Positions 34,247 through 43,647 of a stretch of DNA of 64,000 bases are shown in pieces. The notes beneath the pieces are model-generated. The model worked only from the letters and a program-made list of their open reading frames with translations. It did not search any database and was not told where the DNA came from. The DNA is from Stenotrophomonas sp. 57 (lineage in GTDB: Bacteria; Pseudomonadota; Gammaproteobacteria; Xanthomonadales; Xanthomonadaceae): positions 556,001-620,000 of the forward strand of contig NZ_CP127407.1 of NCBI RefSeq assembly GCF_030291075.1, given 5' to 3'. A program made the position numbers and the translations under genes. Position 1 is the first letter of the stretch; every line of letters starts with the position of its first letter.

Positions 34247-35661
34247 ATTGCGATCAGCACGATCAGCACGCACAGCCCGATGACGATCTGGCTGCCGCGG
34301 TCCATGGCCGCGAACACGATGGGATCGTCATGCATGTCACCGCGGTGGGAGACGATCCACATCCGGCTGATCCAGTACAGCAGGATCGGGCACAGCAGCC
34401 ACAGCAGCTTGGGATTGCTGTAGAGCTCCAGGCTTTCCGGGCTGTTGATGTACAGGGCGAACACCAGTACGCCGATGTAGCCGGCGGCTGCCCCCAGCGA
34501 CTGCACCAGCGGCAGGTCCGCTACCGAGTAGCCACGGCCGATCGCCATTTCCTTGCCGCTGGCCAGGGCCGACGCCAGCTCGGTATAGCGCTTGAGCATG
34601 GCCAGGCTTAGGAACACGAACATCGAGAAGGCCAGCAGCCAGAATGACAGCTCGGAATTGATCGCCACAGCACCACCGATGATGCGCACCGTGTACAACG
34701 CAGCCAGCAGCACGACGTCGATCATCACGATGCGCTTGAGCTTGAGCGAATAGCTCAGCGTCATCACGTAGTAGCACAGCAGCACTCCGGCGAAGACCGG
34801 ACTGCAGGCCAGGGCCAGGGCGAAGCCGGCCAGGGTGATCAGTGGTGCGACCAGCAGGCCATGCAGCAGCGGCAGCGTACCCGCCGCGAACGGACGTCTG
34901 CGCTTGCGCGGATGCATGCGGTCCGGGGTGAGGTCGAGCAGGTCGTTGAGCAGGTAGACGCCCGACGCGCACAGGCCGAAGGCGAGAAACGCCGTGCCCG
35001 CATCGATGATCGAGGCGATGTCGAAGAACCGATGTGCGGTCAGCAGCGGCACCAGCACCAGCAGATTCTTCAGCCACTGGTAGATGCGCAGTGCCTTGAT
35101 CCAAGTGATCAGCCCGCCGTTCTGCGAGGGCAGGTGGGCCAGCACCTCGGTCTGCTTCGCCGCCGCGCTGGCGAGCGCGGCACCGTTGTTGACCACGATC
35201 GCGCCACCGGCATGCGCCCAGACCTTCAGGTCAACCGTGCCGTTGCCCATGTAGTCGAAGCCTCGTTCGCCGAAGCGCGCCGCCAGTGCCTGCCCCTTGC
35301 TGCTGCCGGACAGGTTGGTCTGACCATCGCTGGCCATTACTTCCTCGAACAGGCCGAGGTGGTCGGCAATGGGTTGCACCAGCAGTCTGTCCGAGGCGGT
35401 GCACAGCACCCTCGGGCGCTGGGTGGTGGTGCGCAGGATCTCCAGCACGCGCTCGTCGTACGGCAGGGTCTCGGCCGGCAACTGCACGCGGGAGGCCAGC
35501 TGGCGTTTCACGTAGGCTTTGCCCCGCAGTAGCCAGAAAGGCACCAGGAAAATGTACAGCGGGTTGTTCGCCAGCAGCGCCAGCAGGGACTCGTAGAGGA
35601 TGTCCGAGCGCAGCAGGGTGCCGTCAAGATCGACGCAGAGCGGGCGGTTGGAGATCGTCAC
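34243..35661 (-). CDS. HAD phosphatase-UbiA prenyltransferase fusion (phosphoribosyl-polyprenyl-phosphate synthase-like)
   Basis: A 472-residue fusion. The N-terminal ~200 residues are a HAD hydrolase with motif I CVDLDGTLLRSD (D11, D13). The C-terminal ~270 residues are a multi-helix UbiA domain with NDLLDLTPDRMHPRKRRRP near 238-256, the NDxxDxxxD metal motif plus the HPxKRxRP tail typical of the decaprenyl-phosphate phosphoribosyltransferase branch. The predicted pathway is transfer of phosphoribose from PRPP to polyprenyl phosphate, then removal of the 5'-phosphate by the HAD domain. GTG 35661 is chosen with GGAG ~10 nt upstream; longer in-frame starts lack support. It overlaps the DprE1-like gene (ATGA). 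Confidence 0.83.
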   Translation of the reverse strand: MTISNRPLCVDLDGTLLRSDILYESLLALLANNPLYIFLVPFWLLRGKAYVKRQLASRVQLPAETLPYDERVLEILRTTTQRPRVLCTASDRLLVQPIADHLGLFEEVMASDGQTNLSGSSKGQALAARFGERGFDYMGNGTVDLKVWAHAGGAIVVNNGAALASAAAKQTEVLAHLPSQNGGLITWIKALRIYQWLKNLLVLVPLLTAHRFFDIASIIDAGTAFLAFGLCASGVYLLNDLLDLTPDRMHPRKRRRPFAAGTLPLLHGLLVAPLITLAGFALALACSPVFAGVLLCYYVMTLSYSLKLKRIVMIDVVLLAALYTVRIIGGAVAINSELSFWLLAFSMFVFLSLAMLKRYTELASALASGKEMAIGRGYSVADLPLVQSLGAAAGYIGVLVFALYINSPESLELYSNPKLLWLLCPILLYWISRMWIVSHRGDMHDDPIVFAAMDRGSQIVIGLCVLIVLIAI

Positions 35662-35773
35662 AGCGTATGTGCTCCGGGGTGTACTGCGTCGAAATGCTGC
35701 ATTGCTGAGCCCTATGTTTCGCTGTTGACCAAATGGATGATAATTGAAGGTGGTGACGGGGTCAGTACGCGCA

Positions 35774-36757
35774 TCAGCGCCCGGTCGCAGCTGCCAGGGC
35801 GCGGGATTCCAGCGTGGCCATGGCCAGCATGCCCACCAGCACCGCCAGCCACAGACTGACCAGCCGGATGCCGATGGCAATGGCCAGTGCCGCTTCCGAG
35901 CCGACGCCGCAGGTCACCAGCATCAGCACGATGGCCGCTTCGGTGGTTCCGACGCCGCCGGGCACGAAGGACAGTGCACCGATCAGCATCGCCATGGGAT
36001 AGATGCCCAGCAGCAACGGAACCGGCACGGTGATGCCCGAGCTGTGGCACAACCATGCGAATGCAACCGCCGTCAGCAACCACGCCACGCTGCCCCAGCC
36101 CAGGCTGCCCAGCAGAAGACGGACCCGGAGCAGGGGGCCCAGCGCGGTTCCACCGTCGATGAGGAAGCCCGCCGCCCGTCGCACCGGCGCGCCGGGCAGC
36201 CGCGTGGCCAGTCCGCGCGCGGACCGCGCAAGCGGGGGCCAGCAGCCCAGGGCAAGCAGTGCCAGCAAGAGCATAAGAATGATCAGCGCCAGCAGGCCGA
36301 ACGCCGGAACCAGGGTGGCCGCTCCGATCGACAGCAGGGTGATGACCAGCAGGTCGCAGCCCCGTTCGAAGATGAACGTCGTCAACGTGGCCCGGGGCGG
36401 AATGCCTTGCCAGTTGAAGTAGCGGATCCGCAGCAGTTCACCCGCCTTGCCGGGTGATGCCGTGAACGCGAAACCGGCGAGATAGGCGACCAGACCCTGC
36501 CGCCAAGCGTGCACAGGATGGCCCTGTGCCGCGAGTACGCTGCGCCAGCGCTGGTACCGGCAGACATAGCCGACCAGGACCAGGACGGCGCAGACGGACA
36601 GCGGTACCGCCATTTTGGCCAATTGCGACAAAATGTTCCGGTCGCGATCGAGGTACCACAGCGCCGCCAGATAGACGACTGCAATGGCGGCGACCCAGAT
36701 GCCCGCACGCCCTCCGCGTGCCGGCTGAACCGGCACCGGAGGGCGACGGTTGGCCAT
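35774..36757 (-). CDS. UPF0104/LPG-synthase-type transmembrane protein
   Basis: A 327-residue integral membrane protein with about eight helices. It matches the COG0392/UPF0104 family: CRYQRWRSVLAAQGHPV after the second helix, 'AFTASPGKAGELLRIRYF' and late 'GALSFVPGGVGTTEA'. These are the flippase-like membrane regions of MprF-type lysyl-phosphatidylglycerol synthases without the catalytic domain. Members are common near glycolipid genes and may move lipid intermediates. The start overlaps the etfA stop by one base (TAATG), so it is probably co-translated with etfBA. The 112-nt gap before the UbiA gene contains no clear gene. Confidence 0.8.
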   Translation of the reverse strand: MANRRPPVPVQPARGGRAGIWVAAIAVVYLAALWYLDRDRNILSQLAKMAVPLSVCAVLVLVGYVCRYQRWRSVLAAQGHPVHAWRQGLVAYLAGFAFTASPGKAGELLRIRYFNWQGIPPRATLTTFIFERGCDLLVITLLSIGAATLVPAFGLLALIILMLLLALLALGCWPPLARSARGLATRLPGAPVRRAAGFLIDGGTALGPLLRVRLLLGSLGWGSVAWLLTAVAFAWLCHSSGITVPVPLLLGIYPMAMLIGALSFVPGGVGTTEAAIVLMLVTCGVGSEAALAIAIGIRLVSLWLAVLVGMLAMATLESRALAAATGR

Positions 36758-37695
36758 TAAAGCGCCTTTTCCAGCTCCGGCAGGATCGCAAACAGATCCC
36801 CCACCAGGCCGATATCGGCAATCTCAAAGATCGGCGCATCGCCGTCCTTGTTGATCGCGACAATCGTGCCGGCATCCTTGATGCCGGTCAGGTGCTGGAT
36901 GGCACCGCTGATACCCACAGCCACGTACAGTTCCGGCGCGATGATCTTGCCGGTCTGGCCAACCTGCAGGTCGCTGGGCACGTAGCCGGCATCGACCGCA
37001 GCGCGCGAGGCACCGACGGCGGCACCGAGCTTGTCAGCCAGTTGGAAGATGACCTTGAAGTTCTCTTCCGAACCGACACCACGACCACCGGAAACCACGC
37101 GCTTGGCGCTCTGCAGGTCCGGACGGTCGCTGGCACCGGCGGCCAGGCCGACGAAGCGGGTGTGGGTTGGCAGCGCGGCGTCGACGCTCGCCGCTTCAAT
37201 GGCGGCGCTGCCGCCCTGGGCGGCTTCCGGCCACGACGCGGCACGCACGGTGGCAACCACGGTCTGGTCGGCTGGGGCTTCCACGGTGATGATCGCGTTG
37301 CCGGCGTAGATCGGGCGCTTGAAGGTGTGGCTGCCTTCGACGGTCATCAGGTCGGAGACCTGGTTGACGCCGAGCAGGGCGGCCACACACGGCATCAGGT
37401 CCTTGCCGAAGGTGGTCGACGGGCCGAACACGTGGGTGTAGCCCTTGGCCAGCTGCGCGATCTGCGGCGCCAGCACCTGGGCGATGGCCTGCGCGTTGGC
37501 GGCGTTGGCCACGGTCAGGACCTTGGCGACGCCGGCGATCTTCGCGGCTTCAGCGGCGACGGCGGCCGGATCGGCGGCCAGCACCACCACATCGATGCTG
37601 GCACCGCTGATGGCAGCGGCGGCGCTGACGGTCTTGGCGGTGGCGGCGTTGAGCTTGCCGTCGTGGTGCTCGGCGATGACGAGAATCTTGCTCAT
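36757..37695 (-). CDS. etfA: Electron transfer flavoprotein alpha subunit
   Basis: A 312-residue subunit that binds FAD and passes electrons from acyl-CoA dehydrogenases to ETF-ubiquinone oxidoreductase. The N-terminus is [16 protein letters not shown]. The C-terminal FAD domain is clear: [46 protein letters not shown] and [20 protein letters not shown]. The start overlaps the etfB stop by one base. In Xanthomonas this gene marks the conserved far edge of the hypervariable LPS locus, as it does here. Confidence 0.95.
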   Translation of the reverse strand: MSKILVIAEHHDGKLNAATAKTVSAAAAISGASIDVVVLAADPAAVAAEAAKIAGVAKVLTVANAANAQAIAQVLAPQIAQLAKGYTHVFGPSTTFGKDLMPCVAALLGVNQVSDLMTVEGSHTFKRPIYAGNAIITVEAPADQTVVATVRAASWPEAAQGGSAAIEAASVDAALPTHTRFVGLAAGASDRPDLQSAKRVVSGGRGVGSEENFKVIFQLADKLGAAVGASRAAVDAGYVPSDLQVGQTGKIIAPELYVAVGISGAIQHLTGIKDAGTIVAINKDGDAPIFEIADIGLVGDLFAILPELEKAL

Positions 37696-38441
37696 TACAG
37701 CAGCCCCTTCTGCTTGAGTGCGGCAACCAGTTCGGCCGCGTCCTTGACCATCACACCCTTGCTGCGCTTGGACGGCGCGGCGTAATGGGTGGTCTTGAAG
37801 GTGTCGGCGGCTTCAACGCCCAGATCGGCCAGCTGCAGGGTCTCCAGCGGCTTGGCCTTGGCCTTCATGATGTCCGGCAGCTTGATGAAGCGCGGCTCGT
37901 TCAGGCGCAGGTCGGTGGTGACCACGGCCGGCAGGTCCACTTCCAGCGTTTCCAGGCCGGCGTCGACTTCGCGGGTCACCGTGGCCTTGCCATCGGCAAT
38001 CTCCAGCTTGCTGGCGAAGGTCGCCTGCGGGCGGCCCCACAGCGTGGCCAGCATCTGGCCGGTCTGGTTGGCGTCATCGTCGATGGCCTGCTTGCCGAGG
38101 ATCACCAGGTCCGGCTGTTCCTTCTCGATCAGCTTGAGCAGGGTGCGCGACGCAGTCAGCGGCTGGATGGCCTGGTCGGTGACGACGTGAATGGCACGGT
38201 TGGCGCCCATGGCCAGACCGTTGCGCAGGTGCGCCTGGGCATCGGCCGGGGCGATGGTCGCAACCACCACTTCGCTGGCAATGCCCTTGTCGCGCAGTCG
38301 CAGGGCTTCTTCCAGAGCGATTTCGTCGAAGGGGTTGGGGGACAGCTTGACGCCGTCGGTGACCACGCCAGAGCCGTCCGGCTTGACCTGGATGCGGACG
38401 TTGTAGTCCACCACGCGCTTGTACGCGACGAGGATTTTCAT
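37695..38441 (-). CDS. etfB: Electron transfer flavoprotein beta subunit
   Basis: A 248-residue AMP-binding subunit of ETF. ATG 38441 gives [20 protein letters not shown], the standard N-terminus; an in-frame upstream extension is rejected. Other family features are '[19 protein letters not shown]', '[20 protein letters not shown]' and the C-terminal [12 protein letters not shown] recognition-loop region. It is the first gene of the etfB-etfA unit. A GTAG REP hairpin lies 17 nt upstream of its start. Confidence 0.95.
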   Translation of the reverse strand: MKILVAYKRVVDYNVRIQVKPDGSGVVTDGVKLSPNPFDEIALEEALRLRDKGIASEVVVATIAPADAQAHLRNGLAMGANRAIHVVTDQAIQPLTASRTLLKLIEKEQPDLVILGKQAIDDDANQTGQMLATLWGRPQATFASKLEIADGKATVTREVDAGLETLEVDLPAVVTTDLRLNEPRFIKLPDIMKAKAKPLETLQLADLGVEAADTFKTTHYAAPSKRSKGVMVKDAAELVAALKQKGLL

Positions 38442-38457
38442 CTGCTGCTCGATCCTT

Positions 38458-38480
38458 GTAGTGCCGGCCACTGGCCGGCT
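38458..38480 (+). repeat. GTAG REP hairpin upstream of etfB
   Basis: GTAG (38458-38461) is followed by GCCGGCCACTGGCCGGC, the classic S. maltophilia REP form. It lies between the divergent etfB and rmlB genes. The rest of the 285-nt gap shows no gene. Confidence 0.85.
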
Positions 38481-38726
38481 CACAGTTGCGGAGAACGCCC
38501 GGTTCTGGAACAGCAACCGGTTCGGGGGTGGGATCCCGATTCTAGCTGGCTTGGGGTGACCATGCGAATGCGTATGGGTTTGCTGCGACGCGGCAAAAAC
38601 ATGACCTCCCCGGCGTTCCGTTCACGTCACGCAGGCAGTCGTGAAGGCCATCGGCATGTATCCTGTGCCGCTGTGCCGGGGCGCTCATGGCGCTCCTTGG
38701 ATGAATTTCGATCAGGAGAACAGGTA

Positions 38727-39782
38727 GTGCCCACATGGCTTGTCACCGGCGGCGCCGGATTCATTGGCGGTAACTTCGTTCTCGAGGCCGTCGCGCGCGG
38801 CGTCAAGGTCATCAACCTCGACGTGCTGACCTACGCCGGCAACCTGAAGACCCTGTCCAGCCTGGACGGCAATCCGAACCACGTGTTCGTGCAGGGTGAC
38901 ATCGGCGACAGCGCCCTGGTCGCCCGCCTGCTGGCCGAACACCGGCCCGACGCCGTGCTGAATTTCGCCGCCGAGAGCCACGTGGACCGTTCCATCGACG
39001 GCCCGGGCGCCTTCATCCAGACCAACGTGGTGGGCACCCTGGGCCTGCTGGAAGCGGTCCGTGATTACTGGAAGGCGCTGCCGGCCGAACAGGGCGCGGC
39101 CTTCCGCTTCCTGCACGTGTCCACCGACGAGGTGTACGGCACCCTGGGCGAGACCGGCAAGTTCAGCGAAACCACGCCGTACGCGCCGAATTCCCCGTAT
39201 TCGGCGTCGAAGGCCGCTTCGGACCACCTGGTCCGTGCGTTCCACCACACCTACGGGCTGCCGGTGCTGACCACCAACTGCTCCAACAACTACGGCCCGT
39301 ACCACTTCCCGGAGAAGCTCATTCCGCTGGTGATCGCCAAGGCGCTGGCCGGCGAGCCGCTGCCGGTGTACGGCGATGGCAAGCAGGTGCGCGACTGGCT
39401 GTTCGTGTCCGACCACTGCGAAGCGATCCGCACCGTGCTGGCCAAGGGCCAGGTCGGCGAGACCTACAACGTCGGCGGCAACTCGGAAAAGCAGAACATC
39501 GAAGTGGTGCAGGCCATCTGTGCGCTGCTGGACCAGCGCCGCCCGCGTGCAGACGGCCAGCCGCGCAGCAGCCAGATCACCTACGTCACCGACCGCCCCG
39601 GCCATGACCGCCGCTATGCGATCGATGCCTCCAAGCTGAAGAACGACCTGGGCTGGGAACCGGCCTACACCTTCGAACAGGGCATCACGTTCACCGTCGA
39701 CTGGTACCTGGACAACCAGGCATGGGTCAACGGCGTGCTCGACGGCAGCTACCGTCTGCAGCGCATCGGCACCGCGGCCTGA
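38727..39782 (+). CDS. rmlB: dTDP-glucose 4,6-dehydratase
   Basis: A 351-residue extended SDR catalysing the second step of dTDP-L-rhamnose synthesis. GTG 38727 is chosen: AGGAG lies 8 nt upstream and [14 protein letters not shown] (GGAGFIG, 8-14) is the usual N-terminus. The catalytic residues are in VSTDEVYG and YSASK (Y158, K162). '[13 protein letters not shown]' and the late [14 protein letters not shown] match RmlB. It is the first gene of rmlBACD, with rmlA 14 nt downstream. Confidence 0.95.
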   Translation: MPTWLVTGGAGFIGGNFVLEAVARGVKVINLDVLTYAGNLKTLSSLDGNPNHVFVQGDIGDSALVARLLAEHRPDAVLNFAAESHVDRSIDGPGAFIQTNVVGTLGLLEAVRDYWKALPAEQGAAFRFLHVSTDEVYGTLGETGKFSETTPYAPNSPYSASKAASDHLVRAFHHTYGLPVLTTNCSNNYGPYHFPEKLIPLVIAKALAGEPLPVYGDGKQVRDWLFVSDHCEAIRTVLAKGQVGETYNVGGNSEKQNIEVVQAICALLDQRRPRADGQPRSSQITYVTDRPGHDRRYAIDASKLKNDLGWEPAYTFEQGITFTVDWYLDNQAWVNGVLDGSYRLQRIGTAA

Positions 39783-39796
39783 ACCCAGGAGACCTC

Positions 39797-40684
39797 ATGA
39801 CCCAGCGCAAGGGCATCATCCTCGCCGGTGGCTCCGGCACCCGGCTGTATCCGATCACCAAGGGCGTCAGCAAGCAGCTGCTGCCGGTGTACGACAAGCC
39901 GATGATCTACTACCCGCTCAGCGTGCTGATGCTGGCGGGCATCCGTGAAGTGCTCATCATCAATACCCCGCACGAACAGGCGTTGTTCCAGCAGTTGCTG
40001 GGCGACGGTTCGCAGTGGGGCATGGACATCCAGTACGCGGTGCAGCCGAGCCCGGATGGGCTGGCGCAGGCCTACCTGATCGGCCGCGATTTCGTGGCCG
40101 GCAAGCCGAGCTGCCTGGTGCTGGGCGACAACATCTTCCACGGCCACGGCCTGCGTGACGTGCTCAAGCGTGCCGACCAGCGCGTGGATGGCGCCACCGT
40201 GTTCGGCTACTGGGTGAACGACCCGGAACGCTATGGCGTGGCCGAGTTCGACAAGAGCGGCAAGGTCATCGACCTGGTGGAGAAGCCGGAAAACCCGCGC
40301 TCGAACTATGCGGTCACCGGCCTGTATTTCTACGACGGCAACGCCAGCGCGCACGCCGCCGAACTGAAGCCGTCGCCGCGTGGCGAGCTGGAGATCACCG
40401 ATCTCAACAAGCGATATCTGGCCGAGGGTAACCTCCACCTGGAAGCGCTCGGCCGTGGCTATGCCTGGCTGGATACCGGCACCCACCAGTCGCTGCTGGA
40501 AGCCTCCAATTTCATCGAGACCATCCAGACCCGCCAGGGCCTCCAGGTCTGCTGCCCGGAAGAAATCGCGTTCGGCCAGGGCTGGATCACCGCCGAGCAG
40601 CTGGAAGCATTGGCTGCACCGCTGATCAAGAATGGCTACGGTCAGTACCTGCACAAGCTCGCCCTGCGTGGAGTTGTTCCGTGA
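39797..40684 (+). CDS. rmlA: Glucose-1-phosphate thymidylyltransferase
   Basis: A 295-residue nucleotidyltransferase making dTDP-glucose, the first step of the rhamnose pathway and the point of feedback control by dTDP-rhamnose. The signature [20 protein letters not shown] is complete, and VLGDNIFHG, '[19 protein letters not shown]' and '[16 protein letters not shown]' follow as in RmlA. AGGAG (39787-39791) precedes the ATG. It overlaps rmlC by GTGA. Confidence 0.95.
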   Translation: MTQRKGIILAGGSGTRLYPITKGVSKQLLPVYDKPMIYYPLSVLMLAGIREVLIINTPHEQALFQQLLGDGSQWGMDIQYAVQPSPDGLAQAYLIGRDFVAGKPSCLVLGDNIFHGHGLRDVLKRADQRVDGATVFGYWVNDPERYGVAEFDKSGKVIDLVEKPENPRSNYAVTGLYFYDGNASAHAAELKPSPRGELEITDLNKRYLAEGNLHLEALGRGYAWLDTGTHQSLLEASNFIETIQTRQGLQVCCPEEIAFGQGWITAEQLEALAAPLIKNGYGQYLHKLALRGVVP

Positions 40685-41238
40685 AAGTGATTGAAACCAA
40701 GTTGCCCGGCTGCGTGGTGATCGAGCCGGCGGTGTTCGGGGATGCCCGCGGCTATTTCTTCGAAACCTGGAACGCCGAGCGCTTTGCCGCGCTGGGCCTG
40801 CCGGATCGCTTCGTGCAGAGCAACGTGTCGACGTCGGCACAGGGCGTGCTGCGCGGCCTGCATTACCAGTGGCCGCGCCCGCAGGGCAAGCTGGTCAGCG
40901 TGCTGGAAGGCGAGGTCTATGACGTGGCGGTGGACATCCGCCGTGGTTCGCCGACCTTTGGCCAGTGGGAAGCGGTGGTGCTGAGCGCGGAGAACAAGAA
41001 GCAGTTCTGGATTCCGGAAGGCTTCGCCCACGGCTTTGCCGTACTGTCCGAGCGCGCGGTGTTCAGCTATCTGTGCACCGAGGTCTACCTGAAGGACTTC
41101 GATGCAGGCGTGCGCTGGAACGATGCCGACATCGCGGTGGACTGGCCGGTGAGCGCACCGACCCTGTCGGCCAAGGACGAGAGCGCCCCCTTCCTGAAGG
41201 ACATTGCCGAAGACCGCCTGCCGGTCTACGTGCCATGA
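40681..41238 (+). CDS. rmlC: dTDP-4-dehydrorhamnose 3,5-epimerase
   Basis: A 185-residue cupin-fold epimerase. It has the RmlC motif '[38 protein letters not shown]' in pieces, with the catalytic His at LHYQ (H61) and Asp at VDIRRGS, then [15 protein letters not shown] and FSYLCTE. It starts with GTG overlapping the rmlA stop and overlaps rmlD by ATGA, so the operon is translated in a coupled way. Confidence 0.95.
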   Translation: MKVIETKLPGCVVIEPAVFGDARGYFFETWNAERFAALGLPDRFVQSNVSTSAQGVLRGLHYQWPRPQGKLVSVLEGEVYDVAVDIRRGSPTFGQWEAVVLSAENKKQFWIPEGFAHGFAVLSERAVFSYLCTEVYLKDFDAGVRWNDADIAVDWPVSAPTLSAKDESAPFLKDIAEDRLPVYVP

Positions 41239-42128
41239 CCGTTCTGGTTTTCGGTGGCAATGGCCAGGTCGGCCAGGAGCTGCTGCGCGCGCTGGCGCCC
41301 CTGGGCCAGGTGGTCGCGACCACCCGCAGCGGTGTCCTGCCTGATGGCAGCCCCTGCGAAACCGCTGATTTCGGCCAGCCTGACAGCCTGACAGCCCTGC
41401 TGGACCGGCTGCAGCCGTCGGTGGTGGTCAATGCCGCCGCCTACACGGCGGTGGACCGTGCCGAGCAGGAGGTCGATGCGGCGTTTGCGGCCAATGCGCA
41501 GGCGCCGGGTGTGATCGCGCGCTGGTGCGCGGCCCATGGCGTGCCGTTTGTGCATTACTCCACCGACTACGTGTTCGATGGTCAGGGCACCGCGCCGTAC
41601 CGCGAGGAGGAGCCGACCGCGCCGCTGGGGGTGTATGGCACCAGCAAGCGTGATGGCGAGGATGCGGTGCGCGCGGCCGGCGGTCGCCACCTGATCTTCC
41701 GCACGGCCTGGGTGTATGCCTCGCATGGGGCCAATTTCCTGCGCACCATGCTGCGCGTCGGCGCCGAGCGCGATCAGCTGCGGGTGGTCGCCGACCAGAT
41801 CGGCACGCCGACGCCGGCGGCACTGATTGCCGACGTCACTGCGCAGGCACTGCAGTATCCGGATCCGTTGTCCGGTACCTGGCACCTGACCGCCAGTGGC
41901 CAGACCAGCTGGCACAGTTTTGCCGAGGCGATCTTCGCGCAGGCGCTGGCGACCGGCCTGCTGGCCAAGGCGCCGTCGGTCGAGGCGATCCCCAGTTCCG
42001 AGTATCCGACCCCGGCCAAACGCCCGGCCTGGTCGGTGCTGGACAACCGCAAGCTGCAGCAGGATTTCGGCATCGTGCTGCCCAGCTGGCAGGATGGCCT
42101 GAAGCGGGTGATGGCCGAGCTGGCCTGA
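41235..42128 (+). CDS. rmlD: dTDP-4-dehydrorhamnose reductase
   Basis: A 297-residue SDR completing dTDP-L-rhamnose synthesis with NAD(P)H. Motifs are [40 protein letters not shown] and YGTSKRDGE (catalytic Tyr and Lys). The start overlaps rmlC (ATGA). A GTAG REP and a 17-bp-arm palindrome follow before the convergent xanB gene. Confidence 0.95.
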   Translation: MTVLVFGGNGQVGQELLRALAPLGQVVATTRSGVLPDGSPCETADFGQPDSLTALLDRLQPSVVVNAAAYTAVDRAEQEVDAAFAANAQAPGVIARWCAAHGVPFVHYSTDYVFDGQGTAPYREEEPTAPLGVYGTSKRDGEDAVRAAGGRHLIFRTAWVYASHGANFLRTMLRVGAERDQLRVVADQIGTPTPAALIADVTAQALQYPDPLSGTWHLTASGQTSWHSFAEAIFAQALATGLLAKAPSVEAIPSSEYPTPAKRPAWSVLDNRKLQQDFGIVLPSWQDGLKRVMAELA

Positions 42129-42133
42129 TGGCC

Positions 42134-42156
42134 GTAGCGCCGGGCAATGCCCGGCG
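42134..42156 (+). repeat. GTAG REP hairpin after rmlD
   Basis: GTAG (42134-42137) is followed by CGCCGGGC-AAT-GCCCGGCG (42138-42156), starting 5 nt after the rmlD stop codon. Confidence 0.85.
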
Positions 42157-42184
42157 ACGCAGTGCTGCCGGGCCGGTCAGGAAC

Positions 42185-42221
42185 GGGTCGGATCCCGTTG
42201 CGCAGCAACGGGATCCGACCC
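42185..42221. terminator. 17-bp-arm palindrome between convergent rmlD and xanB
   Basis: GGGTCGGATCCCGTTGC (42185-42201) pairs perfectly with GCAACGGGATCCGACCC (42205-42221). It resembles the palindromes at 7357 and 61068 in form and first bases and could act as a bidirectional terminator for the convergent genes. Confidence 0.55.
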
Positions 42222-42231
42222 CGGGCAAACC

Positions 42232-43635
42232 TCAACTGCGCCCGTAGGTATCCTCGAAGCGCACGATGTCATCCTCGCCCAGGTAGCTGCCCGACTGCAC
42301 TTCGATCAGTTCCAGCGGCAGCTTGCCCGGATTGCGCAGGCGATGGGTCACGCCCAGCGGAATATAGGTGCTCTGGTTCTCGCTCAGCAGGATCACTTCG
42401 TCGCCGCGGGTGACCTCGGCGGTGCCGCTGACCACGATCCAGTGCTCGGCGCGATGGTGGTGCATCTGCAGGCTGAGCGTACCGCCGGGCTTGACCGTGA
42501 TGCGCTTGACCTGGAAACGCTCACCATTGTCGATCGAATCATAGGCGCCCCAGGGGCGATACACCTTGCGGTGCCAGGTCGCCTCGCTGCGGCCTTCGGC
42601 CTTCAGCTGTGCCACCACGGTCTTGACCTCCTGCATGCGGTCGGCCTTGCCGACCAGCACTGCATCATCGGTCTCGACCACGATCACATCATCCAGGCCG
42701 ACCATCGCGACCAGGCGCTGGCCATAGGCGTAGGTGTTGCGGCAGTCGATGGCGATCACATCACCCTGATGCGCATTGCCATCGCCGTCCTGCTGCGAGA
42801 CGTCGCGCAGCGCGGTCCACGAGCCGACATCGTTCCAGCCCGCATCGAGCGGGATCACCACCGCGTCGGCGGTCTTTTCCATCACTGCGTAGTCGATGGA
42901 GTCGGAGGTGACGGCGGTGAAGGCTTCCTTGTCCAGGCGGGTGAAGTCGGCATCGCGGCGGGCCTGCTGCCAGGCCTGGCGGCTGCCGGCCAGCATCGCC
43001 GGCTGGAAGCGTTCCAGCTCCTGCAGGTAGCGTGAGGCCTTGAACAGGAACATGCCGCTGTTCCAGTAGTACTGGCCGCTGGCCACGTAACCTGTGGCCG
43101 TGTCGAGATCGGGCTTTTCGACGAACCGTTCGACCGCACGCAGGCCCTGGCCGTCGGCGGCCTTGATGTAGCCGTAGCCGGTTTCCGGGCCGGTCGGCAC
43201 GATGCCGAAGGTGACCAGCTTGCCGGTTTCGGCGGCACTTGCGGCGGCCTGCACGGCGCTGCGGAAAGCGGCTTTGTCGGTGATGACATGATCGGAGGGC
43301 AGCACCAGCAGCAGCGCGTCGGCGCCATCACGGGTAGCCTCCAGTGCGGCCACGGCGATGGCCGGCGCGGTGTTGCGGCCGACCGGCTCCAGGATGATCG
43401 CAGCCGGCTCGGCGCCGACCTGCTGCAGCTGCTCGGCAGCAACGAAGCGATGCTCTTCGTTGGCGATCACCAACGGGCCGTGCGCCGCCAGCGGTGCAAC
43501 GCGTTGCCAGGTGGCCTGCAGCATCGTCAGCTCGCCTGCCAGTGGCAGGAACTGCTTCGGGTAGGCCTCGCGCGACAGCGGCCACAGGCGGGTCCCGGAA
43601 CCACCGGAGAGGATGACGGGCTGGATGCTGCTCAT
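42232..43635 (-). CDS. xanB: Mannose-1-phosphate guanylyltransferase / mannose-6-phosphate isomerase
   Basis: A 467-residue bifunctional type II enzyme. The N-terminal nucleotidyltransferase has [20 protein letters not shown] and [10 protein letters not shown]. The C-terminal cupin isomerase (~385 on) has [20 protein letters not shown] with metal-binding His residues. It makes GDP-mannose from fructose-6-phosphate via mannose-6-phosphate, with XanA providing mannose-1-phosphate. In Xanthomonas xanA/xanB serve both LPS and xanthan; here LPS is the visible use. xanA lies 12 nt upstream on the same strand. Confidence 0.95.
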   Translation of the reverse strand: MSSIQPVILSGGSGTRLWPLSREAYPKQFLPLAGELTMLQATWQRVAPLAAHGPLVIANEEHRFVAAEQLQQVGAEPAAIILEPVGRNTAPAIAVAALEATRDGADALLLVLPSDHVITDKAAFRSAVQAAASAAETGKLVTFGIVPTGPETGYGYIKAADGQGLRAVERFVEKPDLDTATGYVASGQYYWNSGMFLFKASRYLQELERFQPAMLAGSRQAWQQARRDADFTRLDKEAFTAVTSDSIDYAVMEKTADAVVIPLDAGWNDVGSWTALRDVSQQDGDGNAHQGDVIAIDCRNTYAYGQRLVAMVGLDDVIVVETDDAVLVGKADRMQEVKTVVAQLKAEGRSEATWHRKVYRPWGAYDSIDNGERFQVKRITVKPGGTLSLQMHHHRAEHWIVVSGTAEVTRGDEVILLSENQSTYIPLGVTHRLRNPGKLPLELIEVQSGSYLGEDDIVRFEDTYGRS

Positions 43636-43647
43636 GATCTTCCTTGA

